Of a stretch of DNA of 16,178 nucleotides, positions 8,314 through 15,265 are shown piece after piece. The stretch is taken from NCBI GenBank assembly GCA_017560305.1, contig JAFYOF010000201.1:1-16178 (forward strand), written 5' to 3'. The notes beneath the pieces are model-generated. The model made no database searches. It had not been told where the DNA came from and saw nothing but the letters and a program-made list of their open reading frames with translations. How positions within the stretch are numbered: the stretch's first letter is position 1; the number at the start of each line of letters is the position of its first letter. The translations under genes and the position numbers were made by a program. Origin of the DNA: Alistipes sp. (GTDB taxonomy: Bacteria; Bacteroidota; Bacteroidia; Bacteroidales; Rikenellaceae).

Positions 8314-8345
8314 GTCGCCGATTTAATAAATTGGCGGCTTTTTTT
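8314..8345 (+). terminator. Rho-independent terminator after the GDPD gene
   Basis: GTCGCCGATTT (8314-8324) pairs with AAATTGGCGGC (8328-8338) around a three-base loop, an 11 bp stem with two G-T pairs, followed by seven T (8339-8345). Its T-tract merges into the -33 region of the next promoter. Confidence 0.92.
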
Positions 8346-8374
8346 GTTTGTTCGGTGGCGATGGAGTATCTTTG
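8343..8374 (+). promoter_or_regulatory. Promoter of the NCS2 permease gene (TTTG-N20-TATCTTTG)
   Basis: TTTG (8343-8346), 20 bases, then TATCTTTG (8367-8374). The TTTG is built from the last three T of the preceding terminator plus one G. The start codon at 8393 is only 18 bases past the -7 box, so the leader would be about 12 bases. Confidence 0.75.
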
Positions 8375-8392
8375 CTTAATAATTTTTGAGAT

Positions 8393-9673
8393 ATGGATTT
8401 GAGATATAGACTTGATGACCGCCCGAAGATGGGCATTCTGCTGATGTATAGCCTCCAGTGGTTTGTGCTGGCGGTGGCGGTGGTGATTACCTCGCTCTTT
8501 ATTGCGGTGGGCTCGCCCGCCGAGCGTGTGTTGTATGCCCAGAAGGTCTTTGCGCTGATGGGTGTTGCGACCGTTGTGCAGGCTCTGTGGGGGCATCGTA
8601 TGCCGCTTGTTGTGGGTCCGGCGTCGGTGTTGCTGGTGGGTATCATCACGGCTATGGCTGCACAAGGTGATGCGCTGAATACCAATAAGATATACACCTC
8701 AGTGCTGATTGGTGGCGCTGCCGTTACGCTGCTCTCGGCGGGTCGTGCGATTGAGTACCTGCAGCGCATCTTCACGCCTCGCATCGTGGTGGTGATTTTG
8801 ATGCTTATTGCCTTCACTTTAGGCCCTACAATCAAGAACCTGATATTCCCCGCTGGCGGCGAGGAACGCTATGCTTTTGGCTTGTGGTTCACGCTGTTGG
8901 GCATCCCGACTATGGCGTTTGCGGCTAACAAGTTGCGTGGTGTGGCGAAGTCGTTGCTTATCCCTGCGGCGTTGTGCGTGGGTTGCGTGGCTTACTATTT
9001 GATATATGGCGGTTTTGGCGATGCACTGTCCAAATCTGCATCGTCGGAGGGGGCTCTGCTGTTGCCTCGTCTGGAGTTTGACTGGAGTATGATTGCCGCC
9101 TTTATGTTCTGCTATATCGCGCTGCTTATCAACGATATAAGCTCTGTTCAGTCGCTCGGCGCGATGCTCGGCGCTGATGGCTTGCAGAAGCGTTGCCGTC
9201 GCGGTGTCGGACTGACTGGTCTGTTTAATATGGTTGCGGGCGGAATGGGTATTATCGGCCCTGTGAACTACTCGATGTCGCCTGGTGTGATTGCCTCGTC
9301 GGGTTGTGCTTCGCGTTACGCCATTGTGCCTGCGGGCGTGGCGTTGGTGTTGTGCGCCTTTGTGCCCGATGTGCTTGCGGTGATGACATCAATCCCCAAT
9401 ACGGTCATCGGCGTCATCCTGCTCTACCTGATGGGAACGCAGTTGGCGGCGTCGCTCTCGATGATTGCTAACTCGCAGAGCGCCAAGACCTTCGAGGAGT
9501 GTCTGATTCTCGGCTTGCCTATTATGGTGTCGCTCGTTTTTGGCATTATCCCTATGAGCGCCATCCCTCAAATCCTGCGTCCTATTGTGGGCAACGGCTT
9601 TGTGATGGGTGTTGTTACGGTGATGTTGCTTGAGCATTTGATTCTTCGTCAGGGCGAGAAGAAGGAAAAATAG
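8393..9673 (+). CDS. NCS2 (NAT) family permease, probable nucleobase:cation symporter
   Basis: 426-residue inner-membrane protein with a high share of long hydrophobic helices, consistent with the 14-helix UraA/UapA fold. The N-terminus (MGILLMYSLQWF, 13-24) aligns with the UraA start, and GHRMPLVVGPASVL (67-80) matches the conserved region following helix 2-3. The NAT-signature region is GIIGPVNYSMSPGVIASSG (286-304). Several normally conserved substrate-site residues differ: the LQH motif is LQW (21-23), and the acidic positions in helices 8 and 10 appear to be N247/D248 and V291/N292. The family is well supported, but the substrate (uracil, xanthine, other) is not. The start at 8393 is supported by the promoter just upstream. 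It is monocistronic between two terminators. Neighbouring nucleoside genes make a purine or pyrimidine base the natural guess. Confidence 0.82.
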   Translation: MDLRYRLDDRPKMGILLMYSLQWFVLAVAVVITSLFIAVGSPAERVLYAQKVFALMGVATVVQALWGHRMPLVVGPASVLLVGIITAMAAQGDALNTNKIYTSVLIGGAAVTLLSAGRAIEYLQRIFTPRIVVVILMLIAFTLGPTIKNLIFPAGGEERYAFGLWFTLLGIPTMAFAANKLRGVAKSLLIPAALCVGCVAYYLIYGGFGDALSKSASSEGALLLPRLEFDWSMIAAFMFCYIALLINDISSVQSLGAMLGADGLQKRCRRGVGLTGLFNMVAGGMGIIGPVNYSMSPGVIASSGCASRYAIVPAGVALVLCAFVPDVLAVMTSIPNTVIGVILLYLMGTQLAASLSMIANSQSAKTFEECLILGLPIMVSLVFGIIPMSAIPQILRPIVGNGFVMGVVTVMLLEHLILRQGEKKEK

Positions 9674-9697
9674 CCCAATATAATATAGGTATATATA

Positions 9698-9736
9698 GAA
9701 GTGAGGTCGCCAGAAAAGCGCCTCACTTCTTCTTTT
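9698..9736 (+). terminator. Rho-independent terminator after the NCS2 gene
   Basis: GAAGTGAGG (9698-9706) pairs with CCTCACTTC (9721-9729), extended inside by CGC/GCG with one bulged T, and followed by TTCTTTT (9730-9736). It isolates the permease gene from the susC unit. Confidence 0.87.
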
Positions 9737-9739
9737 ATG

Positions 9740-9882
9740 CGATATGCCATAAATATGCGTTTCTTTGCATACGAAAATTGCTTACAAACCGTAACTTTTT
9801 ACCAAAAATTAGTTCATTACTGTAATCTTTGGCTCGGAAGTCGGGTGATTTATTAAACAATATTAAATTAATGTTAATTTTT
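9740..9882. other. AT-rich gene-free stretch upstream of the susC promoter
   Basis: Part of the 304-base gap between the NCS2 permease and susC. It is AT-rich, with no convincing ORF on either strand, no hairpin with a T-tract and no clear direct repeat. It could carry operator sites for a regulator encoded elsewhere, but none can be named from the sequence. Confidence 0.5.
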
Positions 9883-9914
9883 TTTGATAAAGTGGTTTTT
9901 TATGCTTAATTTTG
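9883..9914 (+). promoter_or_regulatory. Promoter of susC-susD (TTTG-N20-TAATTTTG)
   Basis: TTTG (9883-9886), 20 bases, TAATTTTG (9907-9914), a complete consensus Bacteroidetes promoter. The predicted start near 9921 gives a leader of about 55-60 bases that is A-rich just before the start codon, as in many well-expressed Bacteroidetes genes. Confidence 0.78.
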
Positions 9915-9977
9915 CAACTGTATTTTTCCCTTTTAGAGAGAGTGAACAAATACACAAATAAATAAACAAAAAAATTA

Positions 9978-12929
9978 ATGCTTATGGTTAGAAAAATTGT
10001 ACTTTCTATCTTCGCAGTTTTGGCAGTATGCGCAGTCGCATTTGCACAGAATCAGCGAGTGACAGGTACTGTTGTCGATGAGACAAACAAGCCTGTCGTG
10101 GGTGCAACAATTTTTATTGAAGGCTCTAATGCTGGTGTATCTTCTGGCTTGGATGGTTCTTTCGTTATTGAGGCACCAAAAAATGGTATCCTTAATGTTT
10201 CTTTCATTGGCTATGAGTCACAGAAGATTCAGTTGGGTGCTCAGACTAACTACCGTATCGTAATGAAGGAGGATGCTCTTGCAATCGAGGGCGTTCAGGT
10301 TGTAGGTTACGGTTCGGTAAACAAGCTCGGTTCTATCACAGGTTCTATCTCAAAGGTAGATGGTGACTTGTTGAAGAATCGTCCAACAGTAAACGTAGCA
10401 GATGCTTTGCAGGGTCAGGTTTCTGGTATGCAGGTTTTCACCTCATCAGGTGAGCCTACTCAGGCTTCTTCTATTCGTTTGCACGGTGTTGGTTCATTGA
10501 CAGCAGGCTCTACTCCACTTATTCTTTTGGATGGTTCGCCTATTTCGTCAAGCACAATGAACATGTTGAACCCTAATGACATTGAGTCTGTAAATGTATT
10601 GAAGGATGCGTCTGCAACTTCAGTTTACGGTTCTCGTGCTGCAAACGGTGTTATCTACATCACTACTAAGCGTGGTGCGCGTGATCGTGAGGCTACAATT
10701 ACTTTCAATGCTCAGTATGGTATCTCTCAGCCAGCTCACAACCAGTATCATATGATGTCTGGTCCAGAGTTGCTCGATTACCAGGAGAAGTATGGCGTTT
10801 TCGGTGCTGCAACTATCGAGTGGCTCCGTGGTTTGGGCCATGATACAAACTGGCGTGAGTATTTCTATGACTACGAGGCTCCAATGTATCAGGTTGATAT
10901 GTCTGTATCAGGTGGTTCTAAGAAGACATCTTACTATGTTTCTGGTATGTTTATGGATCAGCAGGGTACTGACTACGCATCAGGCGTTCACAAGTACGCT
11001 TTCCGTTCAAATGTAGAGTCTCAGGCTAAGAACTGGTTCAAGATTGGTGCAAATACATCTATCGGTTATGATGAGCGTCAGCTTTCACAGATGACACAGG
11101 GTTATGGTGGTTATACTAATACCAGCCCAGCGTTTGCTTCTATTTTGTGGCCAACTTGGGATACTCCATACGATGAGAACGGTGAGGAGGTTTGGTACAA
11201 TATGCTTGGTCTTATGAACCCAAAACTTCGTAACCAGTACTATCGTTATAAGGGTAACACACTCCAGCTTAACACAACTGGTTTTGTTCAGTTCACTCCA
11301 ATCCAGAACTTGAATGTTAAGTCACAGGTAGCAGTTGACCTTTACGACTATACAGCTGAGGATAAGAAGTTGCCTTCTTACCCAGAGGGTAACGGTAAGG
11401 GTTATGTTGACCGTTGGGCTAACAATTCTTACACTATTACTTATACAAATACTATTGACTATCAGCACTCATTCAACGAGATGCACAACATCTACGCTTT
11501 GGTAGGTCACGAGTCAGTTATGTATAAGGGTGAGGGTATCTATGGTTCATTGTCTGGTCAGACTTCAGATAAGATGTTGACTTGGAACAATGGTACAGGT
11601 ACTCCAGACATCTCTGATAGCTTCAGCGAGTATGCATTTAACTCTGCATTTGCTCGTTTTGAGTACAACTACAACCGCAAGTACAATGTAGATGCATCAA
11701 TTCGTTACGATGAGTCTTCTCGCTTTGGTGTAAACAACCGCGGCTCTATCTTCTGGTCATTAGGTGGTAAGTGGGATGCTTTGCGCGAGGATTTCTTGAA
11801 GGATGTTAGCTGGTTGAGCGCTTTGTCAGTTCGTACATCTTACGGTACTCAGGGTAACGCTGCTATCGGTAACTACTCTTCTCTCGGTTTGGTTGGTTCA
11901 TCAACTTATGGTGATGGCTCAGGTCTTGTAATCAACACAGTTCAGAACGATGAGCTCGGTTGGGAGACTCAGAAGTTGTTCACAGCTGGTTTCAGCGCAG
12001 GTGTATGGCGTGATCGTTTGACAGTTGATTTCGAGTTCTACAACCGTAAGACCGTTAATATGTTGATGGATATCCCTTATCCTGCAACATCAGGTTTCTC
12101 TGAGGGTACAAAGAATGTCGGTGGTATGCTTAACCGCGGTATCGATGTAACATTGCGCGGTGATGCAGTTCGTTCTAAGAACTGGTTGGTAAGCCTTTAC
12201 GCTAACTTCAACTACAACAAGAACATGATCACAGAGCTCTTCAACGGCTACGACGAGTATGCATTGCCAGATTACGGTTTGTGCTACAAGGTTGGTCACG
12301 ATGCTAATGAGTTCTATATGCAGACTCGTTTGCGTGTTGATCCAGAGGATGGTATGCCAGTTTGGGCTATGGTTGATCCTGTAACAGGCGAGCGTGGTGA
12401 GACTAAGATCTTCTCACAGGCAACAAGCGAGCTCCAGGGTAAGTCATACATTCCACCTATGGCCGGCGGTTTCGGTTTGAACGCACAGTGGAAGGGTCTC
12501 AGCTTTGCTGCTGATTTCTCTTGGGTTGCTAAGAAGTATTTGATCAACAACGACCGTATCTTTGCTTTGATGGATGAGTATAGCTCATACAACCGTGATA
12601 AGTCACTCCTCGATCGTTGGGAGAAGCCAGGTGATGTTTCAATGTTTGGTCGATTCGGTACTGAGACCTCTTACTTTGATTCAGTAATCTTGGAGGATGC
12701 TTCATTCCTTCGTCTGAAGAACTTGACAGTAGGTTATGAGTTGCCACGCAACTGGATTGCTAAGTCTGGTTTCATGCAGGGTGCACGCCTCTACTTTACA
12801 GCGCGTAACCTCTTTACACTTACAAAGTATACAGGCTTTGACCCTGAGGTTGACTCTAACCTTGTACAGCCAGGTAACAACTATCCTAACTCTCGTCAGT
12901 TTGTTGGTGGTGTGCAGCTTACATTCTAA
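9978..12929 (+). CDS. SusC/RagA-family TonB-dependent outer-membrane transporter
   Basis: TonB-dependent beta-barrel that takes in large nutrients captured by its SusD partner at the cell surface. 983 residues from the ATG at 9978; the in-frame ATG at 9984 gives an equally good signal peptide start (MVRKIV). Signal peptide runs to AFA (21-23). Residues about 27-98 are a carboxypeptidase-regulatory-like beta-sandwich domain (VTGTVVDETNKPVVGATIFI, then FIGYE). The SusC-type signature around VVGYGS (108-113) precedes the plug, with LDGSPI (184-189) and LKDASATSVYGSRAANGVI (208-226). The 22-strand barrel follows from about 235 and ends in VQLTF with a terminal Phe, as expected for BAM recognition. 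It is close to the typical length of 1000. The gene uses mostly GGT, CGT, GCT and TCT codons, unlike the GC-richer flanking genes. Substrate is unknown. Confidence 0.95.
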   Translation: MLMVRKIVLSIFAVLAVCAVAFAQNQRVTGTVVDETNKPVVGATIFIEGSNAGVSSGLDGSFVIEAPKNGILNVSFIGYESQKIQLGAQTNYRIVMKEDALAIEGVQVVGYGSVNKLGSITGSISKVDGDLLKNRPTVNVADALQGQVSGMQVFTSSGEPTQASSIRLHGVGSLTAGSTPLILLDGSPISSSTMNMLNPNDIESVNVLKDASATSVYGSRAANGVIYITTKRGARDREATITFNAQYGISQPAHNQYHMMSGPELLDYQEKYGVFGAATIEWLRGLGHDTNWREYFYDYEAPMYQVDMSVSGGSKKTSYYVSGMFMDQQGTDYASGVHKYAFRSNVESQAKNWFKIGANTSIGYDERQLSQMTQGYGGYTNTSPAFASILWPTWDTPYDENGEEVWYNMLGLMNPKLRNQYYRYKGNTLQLNTTGFVQFTPIQNLNVKSQVAVDLYDYTAEDKKLPSYPEGNGKGYVDRWANNSYTITYTNTIDYQHSFNEMHNIYALVGHESVMYKGEGIYGSLSGQTSDKMLTWNNGTGTPDISDSFSEYAFNSAFARFEYNYNRKYNVDASIRYDESSRFGVNNRGSIFWSLGGKWDALREDFLKDVSWLSALSVRTSYGTQGNAAIGNYSSLGLVGSSTYGDGSGLVINTVQNDELGWETQKLFTAGFSAGVWRDRLTVDFEFYNRKTVNMLMDIPYPATSGFSEGTKNVGGMLNRGIDVTLRGDAVRSKNWLVSLYANFNYNKNMITELFNGYDEYALPDYGLCYKVGHDANEFYMQTRLRVDPEDGMPVWAMVDPVTGERGETKIFSQATSELQGKSYIPPMAGGFGLNAQWKGLSFAADFSWVAKKYLINNDRIFALMDEYSSYNRDKSLLDRWEKPGDVSMFGRFGTETSYFDSVILEDASFLRLKNLTVGYELPRNWIAKSGFMQGARLYFTARNLFTLTKYTGFDPEVDSNLVQPGNNYPNSRQFVGGVQLTF

Positions 12930-12962
12930 TTATTGTGTAACAAAAACTTAATAGGAATAAGT

Positions 12963-14483
12963 ATGAAAAAAATAGCAATATTATTATTATCGCTGTGTAC
13001 TTTGGGCTTTACATCTTGTGATTTGGAGACCTACCCAGCTGATAAGCAGATTATGGCTTTGGCTTTGGAGAACTTGGAGGATATGCAGCAGTTCGAGAAC
13101 GGTGTTTATGCAGCTTTCCGTTCTGCTTGCAATGTGATCGTTAAGCCAAGTGATTTCCAGGCTGACTATATGAATGCAGTTCTTCAGAACACAAATGTGT
13201 ATGGTTCAATCCACACTTGGACATATGAGACAAATGACTATGACATCTATGATGTTTGGGATTACTCATATTGGGCAATTGCAAATGCTAACTTCGTATT
13301 GTCAAAGAAGGATGAGATCTCTTACGACAAGGAGGATGCTGCACAGGTAGCACTTTACAACACAATCCTCGGTGAGATGTACTTTGTTCGTGCAATGTGT
13401 CATTTCATGGTATTGGATAAGTTTGCTGGTGCATATAACAGCGCAACAGCTACAGCTGCTGCTTCAGGTATTCCAATGATTATGACATTTGATTCTCAGG
13501 CATTGCCTACTCGTGAGACAATGGAGAAGTCATATGAGTTGATCATCGCTGACTTGAACGAGGCTGAGACTTTGTTGGCAAATGTAGCAGGTCAGAAGAA
13601 CTCTTTGGAGATCAGCGCTGATGTAGTTGCAGCTGCTAAGGCTCGTGTATATCTTCAGAAGAAGGATTACAAGAATGCTTACAAGTATGCAACAGATGTT
13701 ATCAAGTCTAATAACTATAGCTTGATCGCTGATGCAACTGCTTTGAAGGATATGTTCACTTACGATGCTGGTGACGAGGTTATCTTCGTATTCTATGCAA
13801 GCAAGACTGAGTTGTCAGGTTTCAGTAGCTCACAGTTTGTATCAGACCAGTACAGCCGTGGTGACAACTATAAGCCAGATATGATCCCAACTCAGACAGT
13901 TCTCGATTTGTATGCAGATTCTGATATCCGTAAGGAGGCTTATTTCTTGCAGACAACTCCAGGTATTTGCGAGATCGCAGGTCAGAAGTTGACAACTCCT
14001 ATTTACTTGTTCAACAAGTATCCAGGTAACCCAGACTTGCAGACTACAGCTGGTACAAAGAACTATGCTAACGCTATTAAGTTGTTCCGTTTGCCTGAGA
14101 TGTATCTTATCGCAGCTGAGGCTGGCTTGAATGGCGGTGGTACAGATGGCGCTAAGTATCTTAACGATTTGCGTCAGAGCCGTGGTTTGGCAGCTCTCTC
14201 TTCAGTTGCTATGGCTGATGTTAAGGAGGAGCGTCTTCGCGAGATGATTTTCGAGGGTAACCGTGTAGGTGACTTGAAGCGTTGGGGCGATACTTTGCTT
14301 GCTCGTAACCCACAGTCAGCATCTAACAGCGCTGGTGTGATGGCAATCCACGCAGAGGGTCCTAACTACAACAAGTTGACTGTTAAGGTTGACGATTTCC
14401 GTTGGGTATGGCCTATCCCTGCAAACGAGATTTTCGCAAACCAGAATCTTGCTCCACAGCAGAACCCAGGTTGGACAAACTAA
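12963..14483 (+). CDS. SusD/RagB-family surface lipoprotein, partner of the adjacent SusC
   Basis: Surface-exposed substrate-binding lid for the SusC transporter. The start at 12963 is chosen over an in-frame ATG at 12933 because it gives a standard lipoprotein signal: MKK, hydrophobic stretch, lipobox FTSC with the lipidated Cys at residue 19. 506 residues. The TPR-containing helical domain includes GEMYFVRAMCHFMVLDKFAG (spanning roughly 140-160) and the GIPMIM motif. The C-terminal SusD region shows KLFRLPEMYLIAAEAGLN, LNDLRQSRGL, REMIFEGNRVGDLKRWG and the ending WPIPANEI...QQNPGW, which are family hallmarks. It follows susC by 33 bases and ends 24 bases before a strong terminator. Codon choice is like susC. 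No glycoside hydrolase, SGBP or regulator follows, so the substrate cannot be inferred. Confidence 0.95.
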   Translation: MKKIAILLLSLCTLGFTSCDLETYPADKQIMALALENLEDMQQFENGVYAAFRSACNVIVKPSDFQADYMNAVLQNTNVYGSIHTWTYETNDYDIYDVWDYSYWAIANANFVLSKKDEISYDKEDAAQVALYNTILGEMYFVRAMCHFMVLDKFAGAYNSATATAAASGIPMIMTFDSQALPTRETMEKSYELIIADLNEAETLLANVAGQKNSLEISADVVAAAKARVYLQKKDYKNAYKYATDVIKSNNYSLIADATALKDMFTYDAGDEVIFVFYASKTELSGFSSSQFVSDQYSRGDNYKPDMIPTQTVLDLYADSDIRKEAYFLQTTPGICEIAGQKLTTPIYLFNKYPGNPDLQTTAGTKNYANAIKLFRLPEMYLIAAEAGLNGGGTDGAKYLNDLRQSRGLAALSSVAMADVKEERLREMIFEGNRVGDLKRWGDTLLARNPQSASNSAGVMAIHAEGPNYNKLTVKVDDFRWVWPIPANEIFANQNLAPQQNPGWTN

Positions 14484-14507
14484 TTATATACTTAGTTTAG
14501 ATCTTCC

Positions 14508-14539
14508 AAGCTGCTACCCATCGGGTAGCAGCTTTTTTT
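14508..14539 (+). terminator. Rho-independent terminator of the susC-susD operon
   Basis: AAGCTGCTACCC (14508-14519) pairs perfectly with GGGTAGCAGCTT (14523-14534) around a three-base loop, with a seven-T run at 14533-14539. It is the strongest hairpin in the window. Confidence 0.95.
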
Positions 14540-14722
14540 ATTCAACGCTGCGAGTAAAGGTTGCTTGCATACTCTACCGAGATAAGTAGGGAAAGCCACG
14601 CTTGAGGGTGATTGAATTTAGAGTTACAAGGTCTCTACACTGAGATAGCGAGTACTTTATCAATAGTGCGGTTGTGGGGGAGATTGTTATCTTTGGAGGC
14701 AACTGGGGCTTTGTTTATTGGG
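14540..14722. other. Gene-free spacer between susD terminator and the REP-like repeat
   Basis: Part of a 350-base gap (14484-14833) without a credible gene. An isolated TATCTTTG (14688-14695, plus) resembles a -7 promoter box but has no -33 element at proper spacing. Short ORFs here have no recognisable protein features. Confidence 0.5.
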
Positions 14723-14762
14723 CGTCATTGCGAGGAGGGGTTCTGCCCGACGCGGCAATCTC
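14723..14762. repeat. REP-like intergenic inverted repeat (CATTGCGAGG...GGCAATCTC type)
   Basis: CGTCATTGCGAGGAGG at the left end and CGACGCGGCAATCTC at the right end match a short intergenic repeat that I know from many unrelated bacterial genomes. When translated it yields the well-known spurious peptide RHCEE; here one frame gives RHCEEGFCPTRQSQ. The outer ATTGC/GCAAT arms (14727-14731 and 14754-14758) are complementary, with an inner GGG/CCC pair, so it can fold as an imperfect hairpin. Such repeats are non-coding and dispersed in multiple copies; copy number in this genome is not visible here. Confidence 0.7.
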
Positions 14763-14776
14763 AAAAATACAAGTAC

Positions 14777-14818
14777 AAAAAAATAGGCTATGGAGCGAGA
14801 ACTCCGTAGCCTATTTTT
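14777..14818. terminator. Bidirectional terminator downstream of yccF
   Basis: AAAAATAGGCTATGGAG (14779-14795) pairs with CTCCGTAGCCTATTTTT (14802-14818), 17 bp with one G-T pair, around a six-base loop. The minus strand ends in a run of T (14783-14777), terminating yccF 15 bases past its stop. The plus strand also ends in five T. Confidence 0.9.
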
Positions 14819-14833
14819 GTTAGTAATCTTTCC

Positions 14834-15208
14834 TTATCGTCTTACCACCTCGTTGCCGAATGGCATAAGCGCCAAAACCATCAATTTGAAGTGCTGCAAG
14901 CCGAATGGGATGCCGATGATGGTGCAGCAGAAGATAACACCCATTGTCAAGTGACCAAGCGCCACCTCAATGCCACCAAACAGAATCCAGAGGATGTTGA
15001 GCAGCAGCGCCAAGCAACCCATAGGCTTCTGACCCTGCGTCACCTCGCCACCGAATGGCCAGAGGGCGAACATACCTAACTTTATAACCTGAATTCCGAA
15101 TGGAATACCAACGATTGTAAGGCAGAGCACCAAACCTCCGATGATGTAGCCCAGCGAGAGGAGCAGACCTCCGAAGATGACCCAGATAATGTTTCCGATA
15201 AAATTCAT
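14834..15208 (-). CDS. yccF: YccF-domain inner-membrane protein
   Basis: 124-residue protein of unknown function made almost wholly of hydrophobic helices, inner membrane. It is an internal duplication of a 51-residue unit: residues 6-56 and 71-121 align end to end, each starting NI(I/L)W(V/I)(I/L)FGG, containing TI(V/I)GIPFG(I/L)Q at the centre and finishing PFG(G/N)EV. This double motif defines the YccF family. It is somewhat shorter than E. coli YccF (about 148 residues). The gene begins 45 bases past the threonine ammonia-lyase stop with no terminator between, so it could be read from that transcript, and it also has its own promoter-like element. No biochemical role is established that I know of. 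Confidence 0.88.
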   Translation of the reverse strand: MNFIGNIIWVIFGGLLLSLGYIIGGLVLCLTIVGIPFGIQVIKLGMFALWPFGGEVTQGQKPMGCLALLLNILWILFGGIEVALGHLTMGVIFCCTIIGIPFGLQHFKLMVLALMPFGNEVVRR

Positions 15209-15236
15209 ATTCTTTACAGTTTAGGTTAAAACTATA

Positions 15237-15265
15237 CAAATATACAAAATTTTCTATCCAATCAA
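15237..15265 (-). promoter_or_regulatory. Candidate yccF promoter overlapping the ilvA stop codon
   Basis: Minus strand TTG (15265-15263), 18 bases, TATATTTG (15244-15237). The TTG falls in the last codons of the threonine ammonia-lyase gene. Spacing is two bases shorter than in the other promoters here. Predicted leader is about 22 bases. Confidence 0.5.

Noticed and set aside
8267..8835. Overlapping minus-strand ORFs of 132 and 170 codons
   Set aside because: They run across the GDPD terminator and into the NCS2 gene in antisense; composition is typical of a shadow frame.
12933..12962. Upstream in-frame ATG for susD
   Set aside because: It would put ten extra residues before the lipoprotein signal MKKIAILLL...FTSC; the ATG at 12963 gives a standard type II signal.
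14612..14809. 65-codon ORF spanning the gap after susD
   Set aside because: It contains the RHCEE peptide produced by translating the intergenic repeat and ends in the terminator hairpin; a known kind of spurious ORF.
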